Below, in pieces: positions 11,231 to 22,862 of a stretch of 64,000 bases of DNA; within the stretch, counting starts at the first letter, position 1; each line of letters opens with the position of its first letter. The translations under genes were made by a program, and so were the position numbers. The notes under the pieces are model-generated. The model was not told the DNA's origin. It did not search any database and was given only the letters and a program-made list of their open reading frames with translations. The stretch is from Paralvinella palmiformis. Its lineage: Eukaryota; Annelida; Polychaeta; Terebellida; Alvinellidae. Where the stretch lies: NCBI GenBank assembly GCA_025642065.1, contig JAODUP010000311.1, positions 264,001 to 328,000 of the forward strand, written 5' to 3'.

Positions 11231-13873
11231 TTTGTGTTTAAAGGAACAGTTCACCTTCATTTCAAAGTTTCAAGACTAATACAGCTATATTCACAACTAT
11301 CATAAATGATATCAAAATGTGGAAATGATCACCCACACATTAAATAATTCAGTTTAATGTGATTTTTAATCAACTATTAATGGCATGTCCACACCACCAG
11401 TTTGAAGATAGACACAGACCAAAAGTTCTGAATGCTGATGTCACTTGAAAAACAAGCAATTTGATCAGAAGTCTATGTAAACAAGTATTAGCCAAGAATA
11501 ATTCCAGAACAAAATGTGGTAATCTCTCTAAATTTACATCATGACTGACATTCAGCCATATCAGTTTGAGCCAGGAGGAGGAACATTACAAAATTAAGAC
11601 GATTCTGATTGTTTTGAAGAAAGCGGAATCATCGGAAAAAGTGCGAGGATAACCAACACCGACTGGTGTCTATTTGAACTCTTGTGTACCAATAGACTCC
11701 TGGGTCGGGTGACGTCAGTGCACTTGACTTTTCTCCCTCCGCCTCCGAATCTGGCATTCCGTGCAGCTGTAATTGCTGTAATTTATTTTATCAGTGTTCA
11801 TCGATGTCCACATATCACAAGTACAACTTGTTAATAAAGTTCTGTAGTAAGCCTATGTCCAATGAGAATATATTTTGTGCCCATGGAAAAATGTAGTTTC
11901 ACCAGTGATGATAACATTAAAAAACACGGGCACACAGAAATATCTTTCTTCGAATTCTACAGCATGTGTTTGACACAGTTTTTAGATATTTAAACTAATG
12001 TTTTTTTACCATTTCTTGATTGTGACGTTCTGTTAAATAATAATGTCACTCCTTATGAATTGGAGCTCACTATATGTATTCAGCTGTTGTTGTTAAATTG
12101 ATGCTAGTGTGTCCTGTTTGTTATCAGTTGTATACAATATTGTAAATGTCATTATTTAAGCCACAAATCTACACAAATCATCATACTGACAACAAAGTAT
12201 ATAGATACCAAATGACAACTGTTTTGTATCTTTATTAAAAACTGTTACAACCATCACAATCAATGTTTATGGCTATAAGTTAGTTTTGAATTATTTACCA
12301 TTTATGGTATTTACTCTATGTACAAAATTATCAAACTAAAAGTTAAATCCTTAAGATAATGTGTGCATAAGTTCACCCTAAAACATATCCAAACAATTTT
12401 GCACCTCGTTTTTGTTCACTGTACTATAGCATTTTATTAAATCATACTTCTGGTTTCAGTCATGTATAATGAGTAATCTATAAGCATATTTTTGGAGCCT
12501 ATATCACAGCCAACACACAATAATTTACCTAAAAAATGTGGTACTAAATTGTTTATATAATCTGATTCATACTGGTATGTATTTTGTGTACTAATAGGTT
12601 AGGTAACATGGGTGTCATGAATATGGTATAATAAATATTTTATGTGTGTTTTATTTTATATCATGTGCAGAACATCATGTGTTTATGTTGCAACTTTTGG
12701 GTTATGTTTAAATTTTTGTTATTTGTGTACATAAATTTATAACTGTGTCAGATTGTTAATGACAGGTATGATGATAATAATGACATACTCACCCAAACAC
12801 TTATTTGCTCACACAACTGAATACATTCATGTGATGTTAGGCCCTCACATGAATTCTTTCTTTTTTAGACTAGAGATTCAGGCTGATGTCAGCACCCATC
12901 CAACTCACAAACGTAACAGTATTAGCAGTGAATCAGCTAATTTTAGTTTAGATGCCAAATCAGCTACTGTATCCTTTGGAGATGATGCTAGTACAAAGGC
13001 TTTAGCTGGATCACTGTGTTGTAGGTATGTCATCATTTCTGTATTAATCCATAATAGGATCTAGACATTTGTCTTCCTCAAACAGAATGGAAATCTCATA
13101 TTTATCACTTGTTTGTAATGTTTTGCAGAGACAGAGACAGCGCAGTCATTCCTCCCCTAGAACTGCAAGTTGATATTGGAGGTGCCACTGCCCATTATCA
13201 CAGTGACGGTGATAAGCCTAAAGAAGAAATTATTAGCGGTAGGATAAAGAATGGAGAAGAATCACCCACATCGGGTCATAGCTTCGGATATAGCACGGAT
13301 GATGTTCCATCTAGCTCAAATCATTACTTTAATCCTCACTGTGCCAGTACTGGCAGTGCTTTTTGTGATAAGATAGATGGTGTGAGACCGAGTTCACATG
13401 CTTCTGTTAGTTTTGTAGATAATATGAGCACCACTGGCTGCTTACAGAAGGGCAGTACGCTTGTTGATCATGGCAAGGTACAGGACGGCAAGACCAGCTC
13501 ACCAGACGGCAACTTCGTGATAGACAGTCTCAGCCTTCATCAAACGTCGGCACCACTGGCATCATTCACTGAAGTTCAGAGCGATAGACCAATTGGCACG
13601 AGTGCCTTTGATGATGGCGGCTGCGAGAAAGAATCTTCCAGCGAGAGCACATCGACTGGGATCATAAGCATCATTCAGAAGACACCGTTTGTTGGTCCGA
13701 AAATGATGCGCCCTATACAAATTCAGCATTTCAGTGAAGATGATTCAACAATTGCATCCGAGTGCCAAGAACATGCTAGCACCAATAACTCCACATCTAG
13801 TTCTTTGGCGAGTGGAATTTGTGAGACAACAGTTCTGATTGAAGGAGCCTCAATGTCATCCAGCAGTTCATAA
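3745..13873 (+). CDS. RNF19A: RNF19A/B-like RBR E3 ubiquitin ligase (complete, 9 coding exons)
   Basis: Exons 3745-4316, 5415-5608, 7152-7293, 8560-8722, 9653-9761, 10241-10402, 10515-10749, 12869-13024 and 13129-13873 join in phase to give 825 aa, close to the roughly 840 aa of vertebrate RNF19A. Order: Ser/Arg-rich N-terminus; RING1 (Cys98 to Cys145); IBR from Cys185; RING2 from Cys261, with the expected catalytic Cys276 in DGSCNHMTC; two hydrophobic segments (about 325-354 and 372-412); then a Ser/Thr-rich tail with the family blocks LEIQADV and [14 protein letters not shown] ligases pass ubiquitin through a RING2 cysteine thioester, and RNF19 proteins are membrane-anchored. The start ATG follows a likely acceptor ending at 3731, implying an upstream 5'UTR exon I did not find. 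This looks like the single invertebrate counterpart of RNF19A and RNF19B. Nothing in it is disrupted. Confidence 0.95.
4485..4622 (-). mobile_element. Old SINE family 1 fragment in RNF19 intron 1
   Basis: Degenerate antisense copy with GGGCTGAGTGACAT, GGTAATGAAG and a B-box-like TTTGAACCCGAG on the + strand. Confidence 0.5.
4690..4815 (+). mobile_element. SINE family 3 copy in RNF19 intron 1
   Basis: A tRNA-like head (CAATAGTTAAGCACTGCACT and a B-box-like GGTTTAAATTTG) matches the head at 30195. Confidence 0.5.
5415..5608 (+). CDS. RNF19A: RNF19 exon 2: IBR domain
   Basis: Completes Gly191 and codes to residue 255. It holds the IBR zinc ligands CASC, C..PGC and CYHC followed by [11 protein letters not shown], a segment almost unchanged from vertebrate RNF19. 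The Ser-rich linker [11 protein letters not shown] is also a family block. Acceptor TTAG, donor GTAAG. Confidence 0.95.
6095..6354 (+). mobile_element. TCAATTCCA MITE-like element, copy 2
   Basis: In RNF19 intron 2. The right end GGAATTGACCCCATCTGGTA is the reverse complement of the left end of the other copies, giving terminal inverted repeats of about 20 bp. Confidence 0.75.
7152..7293 (+). CDS. RNF19A: RNF19 exon 3: catalytic RING2
   Basis: Codes residues 256-302. CPRC (261/264), DGSCNHMTC with the presumed catalytic Cys276, CAVC and FCWLC are all present, so the thioester-forming module is intact. [10 protein letters not shown] closes the domain. Acceptor TTCCAG, donor GTAATA. Confidence 0.95.
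8560..8722 (+). CDS. RNF19A: RNF19 exon 4: first membrane segment
   Basis: Codes residues 303-357: [18 protein letters not shown], a basic stretch, then a Gly/Ala/Ile/Val-rich hydrophobic segment (about 325-354). Acceptor TTTTCAG, donor GTAAGT. This matches the RNF19 membrane region and separates it from other RBR ligases such as parkin or ARIH1. Confidence 0.95.
8766..8792. repeat. (TG)n microsatellite
   Basis: About 13 uninterrupted TG units in RNF19 intron 4. Confidence 0.9.
9312..9354. repeat. (TG)n microsatellite, interrupted
   Basis: TG units with GAG interruptions in RNF19 intron 4. Confidence 0.85.
9653..9761 (+). CDS. RNF19A: RNF19 exon 5: loop and start of second membrane segment
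   Basis: Codes residues 358-393 plus the first base of Gly394. A basic loop ([11 protein letters not shown]) is followed by a hydrophobic stretch that continues into the next exon. Acceptor TTTAG, donor GTGTGT. Confidence 0.93.
10241..10402 (+). CDS. RNF19A: RNF19 exon 6: end of second membrane segment
   Basis: Codes [20 protein letters not shown], then the Gly-rich CRSGGCGV and FEFDDNE blocks typical of RNF19A/B. Acceptor CCACAG, donor GTAATG; phase checks on both sides. Confidence 0.95.
10515..10749 (+). CDS. RNF19A: RNF19 exon 7: cytosolic linker
   Basis: Ser/Gly/Asn-rich segment containing NPSIG and [13 protein letters not shown], blocks also found in vertebrate RNF19A. It is bounded by CCAG and GTATTT and ends with two bases of an Arg codon. 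Confidence 0.92.
11192..11227. repeat. (TG)n microsatellite next to repeat B
   Basis: About 18 TG units ending just before the start of repeat B copy 2. Confidence 0.9.
11236..11720 (+). mobile_element. Repeat B copy 2, with QPYQFEP and TNTDWC remnants
   Basis: Begins AAAGGAACAGTTCACC. A frame from ATG 11541 reads [11 protein letters not shown], hits TAA at 11595, then stays open through RITNTDWC. The QPYxFEP and NTDWC motifs recall the P2X7 C-terminal-like domain found in multicopy invertebrate families. Confidence 0.6.
12869..13024 (+). CDS. RNF19A: RNF19 exon 8: LEIQADV / STKALAGS block
   Basis: Starts by completing Arg, then LEIQADV, a Ser-rich stretch and [11 protein letters not shown], matching the conserved distal block of RNF19A. 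Acceptor TTTTTTAG, donor GTATGT. Confidence 0.93.
13129..13873 (+). CDS. RNF19A: RNF19 exon 9: variable C-terminal tail with stop
   Basis: 247 codons and a TAA at 13871. It begins [19 protein letters not shown], matching the ELQVDI segment of the family, then becomes a low-complexity Ser/Thr/Asp/Gly tail with no recognised domain. Acceptor TTTTGCAG ends at 13128; a second AG a few bases downstream is an alternative. Confidence 0.9.
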
Positions 13874-13891
13874 GCTATTTGCTAAGTGCTA

Positions 13892-13931
<40 letters not shown>

Positions 13932-14720
13932 ATCTATGATTTAATTGCTGTTCAAACCTCGTTGCTTAGCATACCCTATGATTTTTCACTCGAGCTAATT
14001 CCTTGTAGAATATCTTGTAATGGCGCATATATATATATGGGGCCTTTAAACATATCAGTTTCATATTGTTTAGTTTTCTTTTTCAAACTCCTCAGCTTTA
14101 TAGAAGGAGTTGCTAATAGCGTATGCAGAACTGACAGCTAAGACAAAGACTACATGATGCGGTTAGCACTTTCTGTAACATTTTGACTGTATGTGTTTAG
14201 ACACGATGAGCCAAGACTGTATTGTGTAGGTGTTTTGATTTATTGGCTTCGCTACATGTTTGCCTTTTTCGGTTCAGTGATGATAAAGCAGCTGTAAAGA
14301 TGTGATAGTCTTGTTTATCTGTTTGGGCTATTTATATTTGAATACCATTGATATTTCTTGATTTAAGAAACTACTGTTAGCAAATACAGCTGTGGTCTGG
14401 TTTTATCACCAGTTATTATCTATGTAATCCCATTCGTCGGAATCTGTCTTGTTGTGTGTATTATGAAGTGATTGGTTGTCGATAGGAATCTTTTAATGTT
14501 GCCTTTAGTCTAAAATGAAAATGAAAGATGTATTGGTAGTCCACTGTCACTCTGATACATACTTTTGATGTTACTACTTTAAGCATTGATTTCAATATTT
14601 CTGTGTAATAGGCAATGAAGACTTTCCAATGCAGTTCTGTTTTGTGACATGAAGTCGTGATTATAGTTCAGCCTTCTGGATTTTATTCCTTAATAAAATC
14701 TTGGGGAATGCTTTCTCTGG
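13874..14720 (+). other. Probable RNF19 3'UTR
   Basis: Non-coding AT-rich sequence after the stop with a (TA)n tract near 13894-13930. An AATAAA at 14692-14697 is the first convincing polyadenylation signal. The transcript end is inferred, not seen. Confidence 0.45.
13894..13930. repeat. (TA)n microsatellite in RNF19 3'UTR
   Basis: About 18 TA units starting some 20 bases after the stop codon. Confidence 0.9.
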
Positions 14721-14820
14721 TGTTTATTAACATGGCAGTTCAAGCATTGTGGATATTCCATGGTTGATTTATCAACTTGTATTGATTTATCAGCTTGTAT
14801 TAATTTTTGTTTGGTACTGC

Positions 14821-14822
<2 letters not shown>

Positions 14823-14860
<38 letters not shown>
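14823..14860. repeat. (TG)n microsatellite
   Basis: About 19 TG units; antisense poly-Thr/His frames over it are artefacts. Confidence 0.9.
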
Positions 14861-14863
<3 letters not shown>

Positions 14864-14989
14864 CTTTATATACTTAACACATGCAAGTGCAAAGTAAGAT
14901 AAACTTTGGCTAAGTGAAACAAGAAAATCCAGGTTACTTACGGATGCTTGCATCCACAATCAGTGCTAATGTTTATATATATATATATG

Positions 14990-17900
14990 AGGTGTTATCA
15001 ATGTCTATAGAGACCTACAGGTTGTTTACAAAGTAGTTGGAAAGAGGTTGTCCAATAATTGTGCCATATCTCAGCTACATTAAATAATTTCAGAAGCATT
15101 ATGGCATGTGTTTCAAATGTGTTTAATTCAGTGATTGTTGTATAATATTCAACTAAACTGTATTATATAAAGTAGAAGCTTTAACTTTCAAGTAAGAAGC
15201 TTTTTACTGGCAGCTTCCTGTATGTAACATTTGTGTAACTGGTGTGTTTAATCCTGCTGCAGTCGAAATGTTTTGTGCAGTTAGACCTATTTATTTGTTA
15301 ACATTGGAAATTGTGTTCTGTGCTTATAAATGTTTTTATGTTAACTATTTTTATAAAATTTATTCTTATGATGTGATATATTTGTTTGCTTATTTTTTAT
15401 ATCCAAGATAATTATCAGCAAGTTGCTCATCGCAGTCAGACATTTCCAGTTTAGTTTCCATCACAATGAGTTTGGTGATGTGTCCCAGGTCAGACATGAG
15501 CCAAGACTAATTAAAACAGTCTATCTTAACACGTGCTATTTATCCCAGCTGATATATACTGTCTCCAGCTGGCGATGCTTTGTGACAGCTGGCATCGTAA
15601 TGATTTAATTGTTTTATATAAACCTATGGTAGTTATACATAAAATGATTGGGGGAAGGTTAATTCGCTGGGAAACAAAGTTTGTTTTTTAGTTCTTCGGA
15701 CAAAGTCCAGATCCAGTGTTAGCATGCAGTTCCTTGTAATATTTTTCTAATTAATGTCAGAAACTGTTTTTAGAATTGGTAATGAGAAAGATTTGGCATT
15801 TTTTATATATGCAAATGATGCTTATTGAATATTATTTTGGTGACCTTTTGTGTTGAATGATGTCCCCGTGCTACTATCACTTTACGTACTGAGTGGTTTC
15901 CAGGAGCAATTTTCGTGATCGGGGTATGCAGTAATATGATTCTTGTCCTGTGAATGGCTGCCATATTGTATCCAATTTATAATTGTGTGTGTTGTGTTGG
16001 TGCTTCTGTCTTGTGTATATCATCTCATTCATGTTCTTTCTTGTTTGTATAATCCTATCATAACATTGTAGGCTAGTTGTATCATGACATCACTGTGCCT
16101 CAAGTTATTGGTATCATTTTATTACACCACTTGTGTTTATGGCGTCATTTAGTTACTATGCTTCATGTTATCTAAATTGTTTAGTTACTGCACTGTATTT
16201 TGTTTCATTTGCTGTTGTAGCGTATTATCACTTTTTTAATGTTATTTGTATGACGTTTGCATCATTTTTGGTTGTTTGTATCATGTTGTTTGCTTATTTG
16301 CAGAAACTCTTTGTGTCTGCACTCATGTTTATGTGTCATATGGTCCATGTATATTATCTGTGTCACATATACTTTGAATTCTTTCTTTGTGGTGAATTGG
16401 GCCATTTATGCGAAATCAGTGTGTGTTGGGGGGGGGGGGCTCTTTTCCAAAATGTGATAAACTCATTTATATTGTTTAAAAAAATTTATCATTAATGTCC
16501 TGATAAGTTTGTGTCCAGATAAGAGTCTATTTTCTTTGTTTTAACCTTTATTCTTTTTTATAACATTTTAAACACTGGAATCTGAAAAATACCCTCAGGT
16601 ACAATGAAACTTGAGGATTCTTGTTCTATGTTCAGGCCTGGAAGTCATGCTATTGGATTAAACAATTTTCGAACAGGTTTTATTGTTCTTTATGATAACA
16701 AAGCTTTTTTTTAGGAGATTATATTATTCAGTACTGTAAATGCTAACCAAAGTTGGTATTCACCCTGATAACAGCATTGCCTCGTAAAAACTCGAGACTT
16801 CCTTTATGGCAATTGTTTTTCTCTAAGCAATGCCTCTGCATCACAATTATCAGCTTCCTTCACTGTGATCTTTGCCAAGAGTGGAACAGGTTTAAAATCG
16901 GAAAATTTCTTCACTAATTTCAGTCCACAGCAATTTAGTTCTCGCTACTGTTTCTGATTTGATATCATCTTTCTTATTATTCAGTTAAATATAGATACCA
17001 TTTTGAATAAATTATCATCTAATTGATCACATTTTGTCATTATTGTGCGGAACAAACTACATAGATTAAGGAGAGATATAACGATATGGTGAGCATTATA
17101 TACGTGATATTAAATGATGACCATTTGGTGGTGGTATCGCAGTTTGTTTTGTGCATTTATCATATTTGTGAAAAGGGCACTTCATATATTATTTTGATAT
17201 TTGGCTTAGCTATCCTTATCAGATATGTTAGAATGCTGTACTGACTGGTAACTAATATAATGCATCTAAGTTAACATTTTCTGTATGATGATTTATGTTT
17301 ATAAGCATTTAATTTGTATCTTTTGCCATCTGAGCTGTCAGAAGTGTTTATATATATATATATATATATATAAACTACAATAATTATGTTCCCAAACTCA
17401 TTTCCTACAGTGCTATGTAATTTGTAATCGCTACCAAAGACTGGATACTGGATACCCATAATGTTATCTAGTTTATTATATTGCCATCATTAATCTTGTT
17501 TTTGTTTTCTTAAGTTTTTTTCTTCCAGTTTTTTCATTTCTTCCTTCTGATCTGTTATTAGCCTTAAAGTGACATAAGGTATGTTTTCACTTGGTGTGAA
17601 TGTTTGTATATATCTTGGTTTATTTAAAGGTCACCTGATTATTATTATTATTATTGTTATCATGTGACTGCTAATAAATCACATGATATAGACAGGATTA
17701 TCATATGATATGGAGACTAGCTCGAGTACTATGGCGTCATCAGAACAATACAATTATTGTCCATTAATAAGGTTGTAAAACAGATCAGAAGATTTGGTGA
17801 CTAGTATTATTGATATAACAAGTGGAAATAAATTTATTACACAATACCTTTTTGTACATTTACACGAATCATTGAGGAATTAAATATATTACTGAATCTA

Positions 17901-18340
17901 AGTAGTAATAGCTAACAGCATTCGTACTCAAACATCAAGTAATTTTAAATGACGTAACTGGACAATTAACCAGATTCTAACCAGCGTAAGATACCTGATG
18001 GGCCAAGATTAATTGTTGTGGGTCATTTCTGAACATATTTGATGTCATCTACATGAATTAGAAAGATTCCAATAGTCATTGTTATATCAAAACACTTAAT
18101 GTACTGGTTCAATGTTTGATTCCAACTAAGAAGACCAAGATGCTAACCAAGTACAAAGTGGACATTGTTAGGTATTCATGTAAGTTAACCAGTCCAGCAA
18201 AGTTGTTTGATTTATTTTTAAATGTTACAATGTGGGAGATGTATGTGTCACTCAAGAACACCAGATTCACATGTATTGATTCTGGGTAAAACGGTCGCAG
18301 GAAAATAATTCATTGTTGATAATATAGATTTATATGGACA
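14990..18340. other. Intergenic, nothing recognised
   Basis: AT-rich, T-rich + strand, with a G9 run near 16430 and (TA)n at 17349-17373. Open frames here are hydrophobic products of T-rich sequence. Confidence 0.5.
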
Positions 18341-18341
18341 A

Positions 18342-18530
18342 GGGCGCCTCCGTGGTCTAGTTGGTAGCGCATTGGACCACAGGTCGCTACCACCGAATCT
18401 TGGTGTGGGCATATCTGAAGGGTGTTTCATCTTTGCTTCATTACCTTTGGAGGTCACTCGGTCCATTTAGCCTACCAGGTGCACAAAAGTGGCCGTAAAA
18501 CATCGATCATCATCATCATTATATCATCAT
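18342..18530 (+). mobile_element. tRNA-derived SINE family 1
   Basis: A-box region TGGTCTAGTTGGTAGCGC, degenerate B-box, then body CATTTAGCCTACCAGGTGCA and GGCCGTAAAACATCGATCA with an ATC tail. This is the least decayed head in the window. Confidence 0.8.
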
Positions 18531-18544
18531 ATATATATATGGAC

Positions 18545-19860
18545 AAAGACAAATAGATTACAATATAAATCCTGGCATAAATTATAAATCTAAATGAAAT
18601 AAGGTTTATTTAATGCATCAAATGTAAAATAATGCTAACTGTTAATGTGTTATAACAAAGAAAGTGCTTATGGAGTTATGAGTATGACTTCTTCAGTTTA
18701 ATAATTGGGCTATTATATATTTGTGAAATTTCTTTATACAAACGCCTAAACACTGAAAAAATATTAGTAATGATATTTATTTTATCTGCAGAACATAGAT
18801 CAACATATTTTTTATTTATCTCCATATTTATTTTCAGATTATATATATATATATATATTTGTGACTTTTTCTGTGACTATTTTCCTAGAGATAACTGATT
18901 TCTGTGTGGGTGTTTTTATTACCATTAACCTAGGTTTATTCCGGGTAGCAGATAGTGTCCCTCCAATGCCTAGCCTCCATGGACAAAAACCCACCTTAAT
19001 ATAATCCCAACTTTTCAGCGTGTTTTCGCCCATGTTAACTGCAATACCATGTTATTATAACATGCAATAACCTTGTAGCATTATCTTATTTCCATTTCTC
19101 TAAATATTTTAGTTCACTTAATTCCACCTGATCTAGTGTAACTGACAAATTTTAGGATTGTTTTCATTAATTTACAGCCATGATGAACATTGGTGTATAG
19201 ACTACCCGTATGTAGTATCTCTGTCGAAATATAATGATCACTCTTTGTACTGGAAGTCACTACTAGAAGTTCTTGCAAAAATATCTTCGTCTATATCTGG
19301 TCATTATGAATGATTGCAACTGTTCAAAAAAGATATTATTATTAAATGGAATAGATACGATTTGGCAAGCCTCCAAGAGAAATCCAATTATTTCAATCAC
19401 CCGTATTTAGGTAGGTTATATACTTGAATATCAAAATTTCTTGTCTATTTACACATAGAAAATGTATTGTTATCAAGCCACATTTACAATTAATTAAGAT
19501 TATGCACAATTAAGACAAGCTGATCCACCTACTTAACAACATGTAAGAAAGTTGTGTATTGAAAACCAAAAGGTAGTCCATTTAATCCGTTTGAGTGCAG
19601 CAGGGTCACGTTCTTGAAAATAGAAATAGACTGTCATGGGAAATAAGATGTGAATGACGTCAAAGGGCTACAGAGACGACTATGTTCCTGAACATTATTT
19701 ATAGTACAATGGATACTGTGAATATATTATTTGGGGGAGTGCCATAGCGCGTATAGCTAGCTCAAGCTGCAGCTAAGCCATAAAACATGTCAACACAAAT
19801 CAGTGTGGAATATATAACTGTCATCCTTCGATGTTGTTATACAGACCCCTGAACTAATTG
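18545..19860. other. Intergenic, nothing recognised
   Basis: AT-rich with a (TA)n tract at 18841-18859. No gene or repeat match found. Confidence 0.45.
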
Positions 19861-19864
19861 ATAG

Positions 19865-20010
19865 TGTGGTTGGGCACAGATCTTTAGTATCCGAGTTCAA
19901 ACCCCTGTCTGGGTTATGCATGTCAGAAGTGTGGTTTATCTTTCTCTTCGCCACATTACCATTTAGCCTATCGTGTGCTCAAAAGTGGCCCCAACAGCAA
20001 TGTTTACATC
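19865..20010 (+). mobile_element. SINE fragment related to family 1
   Basis: TGGGCACAGATC, a B-box-like GAGTTCAAACCC and CATTTAGCCTATCGTGTGCT. A similar head is at 46885-46950 (GGTCACAGACCTCTAACACC). Confidence 0.5.
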
Positions 20011-20364
20011 TTGACTGACGCCTGGACTGATATCAGGTGTACAAGGAGGCAATAACCGAACATTTAACATAGACTCATCAACAATATTCATATATCATAT
20101 GTTACTGTTAGATTGGGGACTTTTCTCTTTCAGATATTAAGTAAAGAAACCTTTTCATGATATTTTTTTTATTCTTCAGAAGAAAACAAAACAGAAAAAG
20201 TTGATAAACAATCTGATAATAGTGCACCACATATATCTATTCACTACCCTGCACTAGATGAACTATGGTGTTGTTGACAAGATTAAATGGACTGATGTTA
20301 ATATGTAACATTTAACACTACATTTTATGTCTCTGATGTTGTCTCCGAAGCATATGGGTCTGAA

Positions 20365-20365
<1 letters not shown>

Positions 20366-20400
<35 letters not shown>
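20366..20400. repeat. (CT)n microsatellite
   Basis: About 17 CT units; it produces the Arg/Glu-repeat antisense frame. Confidence 0.9.
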
Positions 20401-20403
<3 letters not shown>

Positions 20404-20721
20404 ATATTGGATGTCTCGGAAGGATTCAACATTGCGTGAACGATAGAATCCAAGCGTCACTATGGATCTATGATCCTTGTTAAGTGGAATTTATACATAG
20501 CAGGTTAAGCGGAATGTACAGCTATCTCACGTGATAACAGAACTCCAAGGTGTTAATCCGTGTGGTATTCCCTCATCGATTATTTAAAGGTCGTGGTAAC
20601 GACCTTGTCCAGGCATCTCCAAATCTTATCTGTCCACAACCAATCCTTGGACATCACTGAGGTGGAGGAAACCGATCTTAAAATCCAACATGCAGAGGAC
20701 TGTACAACCACCAAATCCAAT

Positions 20722-20897
20722 TGATTGATGATTGATCTCTTACGGCCAATTTTGGTAAGCTAAATGGGCCGAGTGACATTCAGAGGTAATGAAGCAAAGT
20801 GAAAGATGAAACGCTCTTCAGATATGTCCACGCGAGATTCGAACTCAGGTGGTAGCGATCTGTGGTCCAACACAGTACTGTTAGACCACAGATGAAC
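20722..20897 (-). mobile_element. tRNA-derived SINE family 1, antisense
   Basis: On the + strand: ATCTCTTACGGCCAATTTTG, GGGCCGAGTGACAT, GATTCGAACTC and GTGGTCCAAC, the reverse complement of the family. Confidence 0.75.
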
Positions 20898-20899
20898 TG

Positions 20900-22345
20900 A
20901 TCATCATCAAAACACCTCGCTCTACATGCTAACCCCATCGACTGTTATGTGATACCTAAGTTGTTTCAGTAACTCACCCAAGGAACGTTTAGGCCACTGC
21001 TAACTCTGTGCTGTACCTTGTACCAGTCCGTCATTTACTGGCCAAGAACAGTGACACAGTATATTCCAATATCAACGTACGTGTACCCCAGAATAACTGA
21101 ATACCAAGTCATACTTTATCAGCTATCCAATGAAGGAGTCCACGTCAGATAGTTAACATAGTGAAGGAGATCATTGCTTTTTTTAACTCCCCTCAGCTTA
21201 CCAGCTAATGCTGAACTAATCAGTTAAATCGCAGTAGAAATGAACTTTCAATCGCCATATTAATATAATGTCATGGAACACTTGACAGTAATGATGCACG
21301 GATAAAGATAACTTTGAGGTACCTAAACCTGCAGTCCTGTAGAATGAGTTGCTTTGATATCCCCAGTCCATGTACTAAGATACGCCTTCTGTTAGAGCAA
21401 TCCAGATTTTAAGTTAATATTCCAAAGCAATCTGATGATTCATCTCTCTCTATGTGTCCTTTGGTACTGTGGACCTGGACACATCGTTGTATGCCATGAA
21501 CTCCAGAACTTACATAGAACATTTTTTGTGTGAGCATATTCCGTTTTGTGGGATACAATTCTTCAATCGAAGGAGTTGATAATACAGATTATAGTTGACT
21601 GGTCAGTGCCATACTCACACGCAACAAAAACGATACCTCGTCGACCGGAAACTTTAACTAGATAATTGCATACATTGCAGAAGATCAACAGTAACCTGCT
21701 ATACAGTATAAGCACGTTATGTTGTTTATATTTGAAGCAATTCGTACTAACCAGTGATTCTTCTGATAGGGAAGGAAATTATTGTCCCTATAGTTACCAT
21801 AAACAATGTGCATTTAAAAACTATATAATGATAATGCGTTGGCAAAGCTAGATTATTGATTTGTCCAACGCACACCATCCAACTTTAACAACAACTAGAT
21901 TAGCTCTGATTTCTCCAACAATTAACCATCCCTCATACGGATATCTGAACCTCTCTGAAATCTATTTATGACGTATCACGCACTCCACACAAACCAAAAA
22001 AGGCACACCAATATCAAATAGCAGACTTTGTCAAACTGAAGTAACAGATGAAGTTAGAATAGTGATCTATTTTCATAAGAAATGATCAAAGCGAAAGCGA
22101 TTGGTGAGTTAATTTGCAATATCGGCTTCTCGTGTTTACTCTGAAAATAAATTGCCCAGCTGGGGTGTATGTAAATATACGCTGTACCAACGAGATAGTG
22201 CTAATTACATACTTATATGTGTATGTCTTATATGAATTAACAAAAAAGGGAAGTGTATTTTGGCATTCCTCCAAATGAATTATCTAAGCCAAGCCACTAG
22301 CCGTTGTCGGTAACATTTTAAAGAATTGAGCCAGCTTATATGAAT
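20900..22345. other. Intergenic, nothing recognised
   Basis: Slightly more GC than the flanks, many stops in all frames, no repeat partner within the window. Confidence 0.45.
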
Positions 22346-22349
22346 CCTA

Positions 22350-22432
22350 TGCGTTGCTGGTTCATCCCATATTAGAGTTTACTAATATTGTTTGGAACGC
22401 TCGTACAAGCAAAGATATACCAGTGTCAAATT
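22350..22432 (+). mobile_element. Short LINE reverse transcriptase fragment
   Basis: Reads LVHPILEFTNIVWN and RTSKDIP, the LVRPxLEYxxxVWxP block of CR1/jockey-type proteins, then loses similarity. Confidence 0.5.
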
Positions 22433-22596
22433 GCAGAGAGAGGGAGAGTCTAGTTATACTGGTAGTTGGGGGAAGGGGCAGTCTCACCAGCATCTCAAGA
22501 AAATCTCTCTCAAAACCGACTGAAGCTGATTGCTGATTTGGAGCTCACGCACTGAGCAGTGTTACGTGCAAGCTTTAACACAGGTTTGGCATGTAT

Positions 22597-22862
22597 CTAG
22601 TCCCGCTCACTGCGACCCTTTCCAAGGTTAAAGCATTGCAGATTTGGAGAAACACACCCGCACACCATAATGACGTTGACTAAAGAACAACACACGGAAG
22701 CACAAGAAGACGAGATACCTGAAGACACACTTGCTAATAAAGATGAAGACACTGGAGACACCTGTTGATATTTCAGTCGTAATGGAGACAATAGCGCAAG
22801 AGTGTGTTTCTTCAAATCTGCAATGCTTTACCCTTGGTAATGGTCGCAGTGAGCGGGACTAG
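22597..22862. mobile_element. Foldback element with ~60-bp inverted arms
   Basis: CTAGTCCCGCTCACTGCGAC at 22597 is mirrored at the right end (to 22862). The arms run about 60 bases with few mismatches and a ~145-base centre. No coding sequence. Confidence 0.82.

Noticed and set aside
16133..16495. 120-codon hydrophobic open frame
   Set aside because: T-rich intergenic DNA gives Phe/Leu/Cys/Val-rich frames; there is no domain, splice context or codon pattern.
18350..18400. Possible tRNA gene
   Set aside because: The A-box is good but the cloverleaf is incomplete, and the tRNA-like part is followed by the SINE body shared by several copies.
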